Below, piece by piece: positions 13,601-22,600 of a stretch of 64,000 nucleotides of DNA. The notes under the pieces are model-generated. The model searched no databases, was not told the origin of the DNA, and saw only the letters and a list, made by a program, of their open reading frames with translations. Position 1 is the stretch's first letter, and each line of letters opens with the position of its first letter. Made by a program: the position numbers and the translations under genes. The stretch is from Hymenopus coronatus (Eukaryota; Arthropoda; Insecta; Mantodea; Hymenopodidae): NCBI GenBank assembly GCA_030762935.1, contig CM060883.1, forward strand, positions 31,366,501 through 31,430,500, in the 5' to 3' direction.

Positions 13601-16600
13601 TCGAGCTCAACATTTTAAAAAGATGGGAAAAACATAAATTGGTATTTTTTATTTTTAGCCAAATAAATTACATCAACAATGAGTTAAAAGACCATTTATA
13701 TGCTAGAGCATGAAAACAATTTGTATTTTACTTCAACTGTTTATGATGAATGCTAAAAAAAATTAAATTGTAAATTAACAGTTAATTTAAACAAATGAAC
13801 AAATTTAAGTTCAAGGATAAAATCATTTAAAAAATAAGTTTATCAATTCATTCTACAATAACTTAAATTTATTTAATATATAACAAAAATTATAATTATA
13901 GTAATTTTATTAATTTCAGATTACATCAAAATCCATGATAAATAATTTCAATATAAATGAAAGGCTTCTTTAAGTTTATCTGCTCACTTCTGTGACTTCT
14001 ATATTTATGCTATCTTCAACTCAGAAATATCTGATGGAACATATTCTGAATAAAGCATTTAGGTAGTGAAGTTACTTTACTGTAAATATGAATTAAATGT
14101 TTCTTCTACACCAATCATGTGTAGGACAGCAGTTGGAGAGGAAGCAGACTGAAAAATTCTATGCTATAGCTAGGATTCAAACCACAGATCTCCTGGTTTC
14201 TGCCCAATTGCTCTAACCACTGAGCTACCATGACAACATGCCAAGATAGCACTAAATTCTCCAACTGACTTGCATTTTTGCTTGGTAAACCACTAGGCGT
14301 TCTCAAATTATTTGAGATGACATCTTAAATGGCGACTTACAAACTATTTTCCATGAGCTTGAGGTGGGTTTGCCGTTGATAATGCAACTTTAAATCAATT
14401 TTTCACATTTCACTTTGTGTCTGACTTTACACTCCAACTTAACTGTAACTTCACAAATCAGTCAATATAACTATCTTAAAAGTGTTTGAAGGGCTCAAAA
14501 ATGATATAAACTGAGGAAATTGAAACTAATGTTAGTGTAAATAGAAGTTAACAACACATTAGAAATACAAGGCAGAGTATTAAATTATATAAATTATGGG
14601 AAAAACTTAATTCTGGAATGTTGTGCTTTCCAATGGTCTAATGCAACTTTTGGTGGAACTCGTCGCAACCTTTATAAGCTGAAGATATCCTGCGGCTCAT
14701 GTTTGTTATTTGCAATGGTAGGCTAACAATGGAGATGGTGATGGAACAAGACACCCTACAACTTTTCCCATTTGACTCTGAAACATGGACTTTTGGAATA
14801 CTTCACAAATAGAGATGAAGCCAAGGATACAAGTGTCTTAAAATTGCCACTTCAGAGACATGAATTGAACCATGACCCCTTGGATTAAAAGCTACTGATC
14901 AACATCCTTATTCTTGAAATGTAAAAGTAAGATCCTACTGTCTATATTTTGGAAAACATTTTGGTTTAACTTCCGATTTTGGTATGTAAATCTTAAAATG
15001 CTGTTTCTGCACCTAATGAGGGATTTACCTGAGGTGTTAAAGTATGCAGTTGCAAGAGTTTCTCACAGCCACTTGTAATGGCATTATGAAAATGAGAGAT
15101 GGAACTCCACTGTCGTACAATAATCGGAAAGTATTGCACCACTTTGGTAGCATTAAGCTCCTCTGTTCCTAGATGAAGACCTGAAACAGAGAACAAAGAT
15201 TTTACTCAGGAAGTATTGTGACCAAGCATGCAAAATTATTTGCAGACTGCCAGTATAAGCATATGCTGAAGGTATTCTTGTGCTACATGCCAGGTGAGAT
15301 GATGTGAAGCTATTGATGTTTCAAGAGCATGTGTTTCTCCCATCAGGATGTTGAATGACTTGATCAAAGAGATGTGGAGCCATTGACGTTCAAGAACAGT
15401 ATCTCTCCCAACATCAGTATATTGAATGACTTGATCAAAGCAAGGTGAGGTGATGTGGAGCCATCAACATTTCAAGAGCTGTATCTCTCCCAACATTAGG
15501 ATGTTCAATGACTTGATCAAATCAAGGTGAGGTGATGTGGAGCCATCAACGTTTCAAGAGTGTGTATCTCTCCCAACATCAGGATGTTGAATGACTTGAT
15601 CAAAGCCAAGTGAGGTGATGTGGAGCCATCAATGTTTCAAGAGTGTGTATCTCTCCCAACATCAGGATGTTGAATGACTTGATCAAAGCCAGGTGAGGTG
15701 ATGTGGAGCCATCAACATTTCAAGACTGTGTATCTCTCCCAACATCAGGATGTTGAATGACTTGATCAAAGCCAAGTGAGGTGATGTGGAGCCATCAACG
15801 TTTCAAGAGCTGTATTTCTTCCAACATCAGGATGTTGAATGACTTGATCAAAGCCAGGTGAGATGATGTGGAGCCATCAACATTTCAAGAGCTGTATTTC
15901 TTCCAACATCAGGATGATGAATGACTTGATCAAAGCCAGTTGAGATGATGTGGAACCATCAACATTTCAAGAGCTGTATTTCTTCCAACATCAGGTTGAT
16001 GAATGACTTGATCAAAGCCAGTTGAGATGATGGAACCATCAACATTTCAAGAGCTGTATTTCTTCCAAAATTAGGATGATGAATGACTAGATTAAAGCCA
16101 GGTGAGATGATGTGGAGCCATCAACATTTCAAGAGCTATATTTCTTCCAACATCAGGATGATGAATGACTTGATCAACGTCAGTTGAGACGATGTGGAGC
16201 CATCAACATTTCAAGAGCTGTATTTCTTCCAACATCAGGATGATGAGTGACTTGATCAAAGCCAGCTGAGATGATGTGAAGCCATCAACGTTTCAAGAGC
16301 TGTATCTTTCCCAATATTAGGGTGATGAATGACTTGATCAAAGCCAGTTGAGATGATGTGGAACCATCAACATTTCAAGAGCTGTATTTCTTCCAACATC
16401 AGGATGATGAGTGACTTGATCAAAGCCAGCTGAGATGATGTGAAACCATCAACGTTTCAAGAGCTGTATCTTTCCCAATATTAGGGTGATGAATGACTTG
16501 ATCAAAGCCAGGTGAGGTGATGTGGAGCAATTGTTGTTTCAAGAGCTGTATTTCTTCCAACATCAGGATTTTGAATGCCTAGATCAAAGCCAGGTGAGGT

Positions 16601-19600
16601 GAGGTGATGTGGAGCCATCAATGTTTCAAGAGTTTCTCTCCCAACATCAAGATGATGAATGACTTGATCAAAGCCAAGTGAGGTGATGTGGAGCCATCAA
16701 CGCTTCAAGAGCATATCTCTCTCCAAAATCAGGATGATGAATGACTAGATTAAAGCCAGGTGAGGTGATGTGGAGCCATCAACATTTTTATTTTCTCAAT
16801 AGTGATTATAGATTTTTATTAAAATTTCATTAAGATATTGGCATAAGGAGTAAACCTAATATTTTGAATTTTCTTTGCACAACTAGAGATGACCCCTTCA
16901 CTCTGATTTAATTTTGTACAGTTAGGAAACTTTAATATAGACAAAAACTTATTTTTGACAGGGAAAAATGCAGTTCTCTGATGTCTAATTTATGTAAAAT
17001 ATATGCTTTTTGTAACATTTAAATATTTTCTATGTTTGAAATGTTTGCCTTTACATTTTGTTTTCCCAGCTTGAATTGTCATTAGGCACCGAACAAAGCT
17101 AAAGTTATTATGCTACTTCCCTGTAATAGAAATCAAACTTTAATACAGAATTCATGTACTACAACATGCAGCATTCTTAGAAAATTATGAAAAGTGATAT
17201 TTTACCTGTGTTGATATGTCTGGCAAGGAGGAAAAGCTGTGCACTTAAGATGTAGTCCTCTTCTTCAATTGCAGTCCATATCTGTTCCGGAATGTCCAGT
17301 AATATTTTTACTTGTACAGCAATGGAGTAATAGCCTTTGTTCTTTGACAATCTGAAAACCCAAACAGCTTACAATAGAAACCTCTAGAAGTGTGCCTACC
17401 ATTTTAAAAATTATATTTTGAAAGTTGCACTGCAGCAACTTTGCTGCTTCATTGCCTGAGAACTTGCATTCTCAAGTTGTAGGTGCAAACCTGGCAGAGA
17501 GCAATGGATATTTTGTGCATAAGAATTCTTAGCATGGCTTTTTCAGAAGGGAAGCAAATTGCTGGTCCCATGATGTAGATTTATGCAAATAAAAGAACTT
17601 GAAGCGTGATAAAGAGGCCTCAGTAAAATTAAGTGGTCTTTCACTCCCAATATAGAATGGGATGATGAGAACCATAGCAGTTAAACAATGTCCATAACTA
17701 TAAAACTGAGAGTCTGCATAGGCTTTGTTTCAAGCAAAGTTAAAATATTAACTGCATTCAAATGCTAAAAAATTATCAAGTCATTTTGATAATGCTTTCC
17801 TCAATGAAAAGCACTGCTCTATCTGATAGATAGGGTATAGGATAATTTTTAATTTCAACTTTTAAACACTTACAGTGTATAGGATAGTATTTAATTTCAA
17901 CTCTTAAACACTTATAGGATTTAGAAGGTCTAGATATTGCAATACAAGACAGAGTTAAGGACAGCATGTCAGCAAAGGAGACTAACTTTATTTTTTAAGA
18001 ATGTCATGAAGTAGAAAATGGATGTTACATCAAAGAAAACACATGTAAACATAAAACAAAAGCTAGAGAGATATTTTATTCCAGTATACATAGATGGTCA
18101 CAATTTAGTAACTGAAAAAACTAAAAACAAAGGAAAAAAGAAGACAAATCTGATATGGTTGTTCAGTCACACTTCAGCTGAGAAAGTGGGCAGGAGGGGG
18201 CCGGCAGGATATGAGGTATACCATGAAATCCCAGACGTATATTTTTCAAAGTGTTCTCCTCATGCATTTCTGTTAGTCTTTGGCAGACATGGGCAAATTC
18301 CGAAAAGCTTGGTACACATGCAAAGAAGTTGGCTATCATCACATAGTTTTAATTGATCTAGTAGTTGGAGATATAAACAGATGAGTACAAAGGCAGTTAC
18401 TCATTCTTAAATAAATAGTACTGATTTATTTAGTATAAGTTAAGACTGTAGTAAAATCATACAAACATTGTATATTTAATTAAATTAATTTACATTTGCA
18501 ATTATTTTATTAAAATCTAGGTTACCTCTGACAGAGCTATATTTACTGCACCAGCAGATGATTGTCTGTCAAACAAAAGCTTTGTTTTGAATTGGCATAA
18601 TTCATTTGTGAAAACAGTTGCTCACACAAATATGAAGCAGCAAATATAGCCAATAATTTAGTCATAATGAATCTTATTTGTGTGTGTTTTGCAAATGATA
18701 ACTGTTTAAATAGATCATTGCTATGTTACTTTGGCACAAATGTTTCATAATCATATTATTTATCATGGATATTAATTGTATCTACAAATACTGCCTTACC
18801 CTTGCCAGGTTCAGCATGCAAATTGTTTACTTCGCAAATTATTTTACTCTTTAGATTTTCTAGTAAGGGAATATATGTAATTAAATTCCTGTAGCATTAG
18901 TTAAGTAAAACAAGAATGAAATACATGCTTTAAGATAAATATGATTTTATTTTGTCTCACACGAATGCGGCAATATTTCTTTATGAGAATTGTAATGACA
19001 AGAATGAAAGGGAAGCTAGTGAAGAAGTTAAACACAACATTACTATTGCAGATTTATATCTAGATAGCAGTGATACATCTCAGGCATGCATAGTAGAGGA
19101 ATTCAGTGCTTCCACTTCTAGACTTGTATGAGTGGTGAGGGGTGAAGGGGCGATGTATAGTAGAATTCTGTGCACGTTATTACCTAACTTGCTTCCATGT
19201 GCAAGCACCAGTGCCAACATTAGGTTATACAAAGAGTTGCTACAATACAAATCAAGGCATTGGTCAATAGTTGGATAGGTAGAGTCAGACTAAAAAATTC
19301 AATGCCATAGCCGGCATTTGAACCAGATTTTCAGGTCCCTAGCTGGTTGCTCTAACTACTGAGCTACCATGGCAACATGCCAGCATGGCATTAACCCTTT
19401 ATTGCACAAATTATTTTGTTATATATGCTGTTCTTCCTCTAATTCGCAAACCAGTATTCATATCCCTTTCACTGGCACCACAACTGAAGCAACTTGAATA
19501 GTCTTGATCTTTGTGCGATACAAAATGGACTGGCCATCATTCAAAGCAGAACGTCGCGAGTTCCAGTCCCAGCGACTGCAGTCAAATGTGCCTGTGGTAA

Positions 19601-22600
19601 AGGAAGGGGAGGACCCAAGTAAATTAACCGGTGTGATGGCACACTTGGATGCTGACAGGGTTATGACTGCAGTTGCATGGATTTTGCTGTTTTTTACTAA
19701 AAAATACACTACAGTTTTATTGAAAATATTAATATTTTTACAATATAAAACAGCTATAACTAGCCTAATTTGATTGTTGAAGATTAGTGTAATACGAAAT
19801 TAGAAAAAAGTCCCCTAAAAATATTAAAAGCTTTGATTAATCATCTTTGTTCCATGATTGCAACAGCATGCAATAAAGGGTCAAATTCCTCAACTGACTC
19901 GAATGTTTCCTGGTAAACCACAAGGTGATCTCAAATTATTTTGAGAAGACTACCCCAATGGCGACTTACAATGTTATAAGTATTATAAGTCTCGGGCTTC
20001 ATAGTTTAGCCAACTATATTAACACATTTGTTAATGTTTTGCTTTTCTATTTTGAAAAGTTCTTTTCTCCTGTACCTTTAACTATATTTAAACATATTTA
20101 AAAGCAAACAGCCAAATTGTTTCCAACAACATTATCAATGCTGCATCAGAGCTTTCCAAAGATGGGAGCAATGGTAAATCAAGAAGACTAAGTGCTCGAT
20201 TCTTGCAATTTCTGTAAGCCTTCATGAATGTACAGTGAGGAAGCAGACAAAACCAACTAGAGATAGACTGCAACAAAGTGGGTTCAGTGTGCAATTGTGG
20301 AAACAGGGCCTTCTCCTTTTCTCACCACCCAAGGTACCATGCAACATGCTTCCCTCCTCTAAGCCTGGCAATCCAGTATGTAATGGCACACATATATTAT
20401 ATTAATATCACCTTGCTTTCCAGAGCATATAAACAGCCTTCAAAGACTTCTTGTGTTTCCAGTAGGCCACTGAGAGGTAAGGCTTGTGAAAGAGTATATA
20501 ATGTTGCCCAGTACTACAAGAACAAACATTTAAAATTCAACATGTAAACAAACTGATAACAAGTGAAGCAACTGATGCTTCAGTAAGTGCTGTAAGCAAG
20601 ATTTTTAAAGAGTAAAAAGTATCTCTAGCAAGGGGTTAACCTAATTTTTCTACCCCACATGGAAAATCAAATCCAAAGAAGTGAGGAATGAAGTAGATTC
20701 ATTTACGGATTCCTCAATCTGAAAAAAAATCCATACATTTTATACTGTGCCCAAAGGTATTCCAACAATCAAAAAACTTTTAGCCAGTGTCAAAATAAGA
20801 CAGGATCCTTGATTGAGGAAGGAAATTCTTAAAAATAAACAACCTAACTAGATTTTAGATGGAATCATTGCCAGCCCAAAAGAAAGGTTTTATTTGAGCG
20901 ATTGGATATAGCTGTTTGAAGAAGACATTATTTAAATGACGTTAGAAAGTATACAGCAGAGGGTTGGAATATTGTATGGATTGATGACACACACATACAA
21001 CAAAGTCATCCAGCAAACAAGTACTTGCAATTCTGGACTTGAGTTTACAGTCAACTTTGGAATGGGGCAGAAATTATTATCCATTGTGGAGGTAGAAGGT
21101 GGACTTGTAGACGGAGCACTACTTATTATTCGAGGAGGACAAATATCAGGAGACTATCACAAATTCATGAATTTTGACAAATTTTGAAAAAAAGTTGGAA
21201 ACAGTGATGTTAACTACCACAAGTGAGAGGGACAAGAAGACAAACATGGCTGCTCTGAAATCTGAAGTGACATGTTAGGTGGAGGATCATGGTTTCAAAT
21301 TTGATCCTGCTATGACAAAAGTGAAACTATTGGAAACTATCAACAAGTCCTCATGAAAAGTAGTTTGCAGTCAACAGATTATTTATGAACATGGCCACAT
21401 TCCATTGTGCTTTCTACCCTATCACCCTGACTTAAACCCCATTAAAATGATATAGGGTGACACTAAGGGAAAAGTATCACCAGCTTAGGCGGAGCTTTGA
21501 AGGCGAAAGAAGAATTGTGTCAAAAGTTGCTTTTAGAATACTGTCTGGAGCAATAGGTTAAGACATTGGAAAGTTAACAGAAAGCAAATACCTTGGACAT
21601 GACTTCACCATCAATCAAGAAATGGACAGAATTATAAGTTCTTTCAACCCAAAGGAAGAAAGCAGCAATTTGGAAGGAAATGCAGAGAGTATGTGCAACA
21701 GTTAATGTGAAAGCAAGTGAGTGACATAACTAGAGGAACCAGTGGAGGGGGAAAGCTGGAAGGCTTCAGTATCATGCTTCCAACTCCAATCTCTTCGCTG
21801 TTTAGTTATACATGCTAAATTTAATAATTAAATGTAAACATTTATCTGGAAAGCTAATATTGGTCTTTTCAAAACAGAGCAAATCAAAAGATTGATAATC
21901 ATGCCCAGTTTTTTAAAGAAAGGGAGGACTAAATGCCCTATACACTGTGACCAGTTATGATCTTCTCTTCAATCAAGCTCCTAAGATCTTTGCCTCTTTC
22001 AAAACGTCTGCAAGGCACTTCTTGAAATCCTTGCAACTGCACGATTTCCTGATTAAAATGTTTAATTCTAAGAACTACGAAAGCCACAGTTACACAGTAA
22101 ATAAGATATTGACCCATTCACTCTCCCGCATAAGTATTCTACATAATAATGCTCAATTACCAATGTATAAATTATTTTTGGCATTGCTAGGATGTTCATG
22201 CTTGGCCGTCACTGTTCTTATTTAATTGTAACCTCAGAATTTTGTTGTTCTTTGTCTGCATATAGTCGATGAAATTGTTATACTGTTTGATACCTCATAA
22301 TGTTCCCGTAGGAGGGAGGTTCCAACCTCTTCAGCTGCTGTGGTGTAGGCGCTGCGTACCCTGAGCACTCGTACTTCTGACGAGACCAGAAGTAGTTGTG
22401 CCCTCCCGCAGGAGAGCTGTTTGGACTGGGTTGGACTCGACATGGCAGTGGTCCCAATACCCATGGGTTATTGGGTGTGTCTTGGCTTTGCCTTGATGGG
22501 GATGTGAGACTCAATGTCCATCAGTACTAACCAGCAGAGCTGGTAGACGGTTAGCTGGTATCTGTCGGCCTCACCAAGGTTATTGGTAGTCTTCCTGGAT

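Noticed and set aside
15291..16786. CRISPR-like array
   Set aside because: The whole 82-bp unit repeats with no unique spacers, and the context is a eukaryotic intron.
18018..18356. 112-codon open frame in COG1 intron 2
   Set aside because: No domain, no splice or start context, and biased Lys-rich composition; not called as a gene.
22234..22514. Overlapping minus-strand open frames
   Set aside because: They arise from the GC-rich retroposon, where stops are rarer, and overlap each other out of frame.
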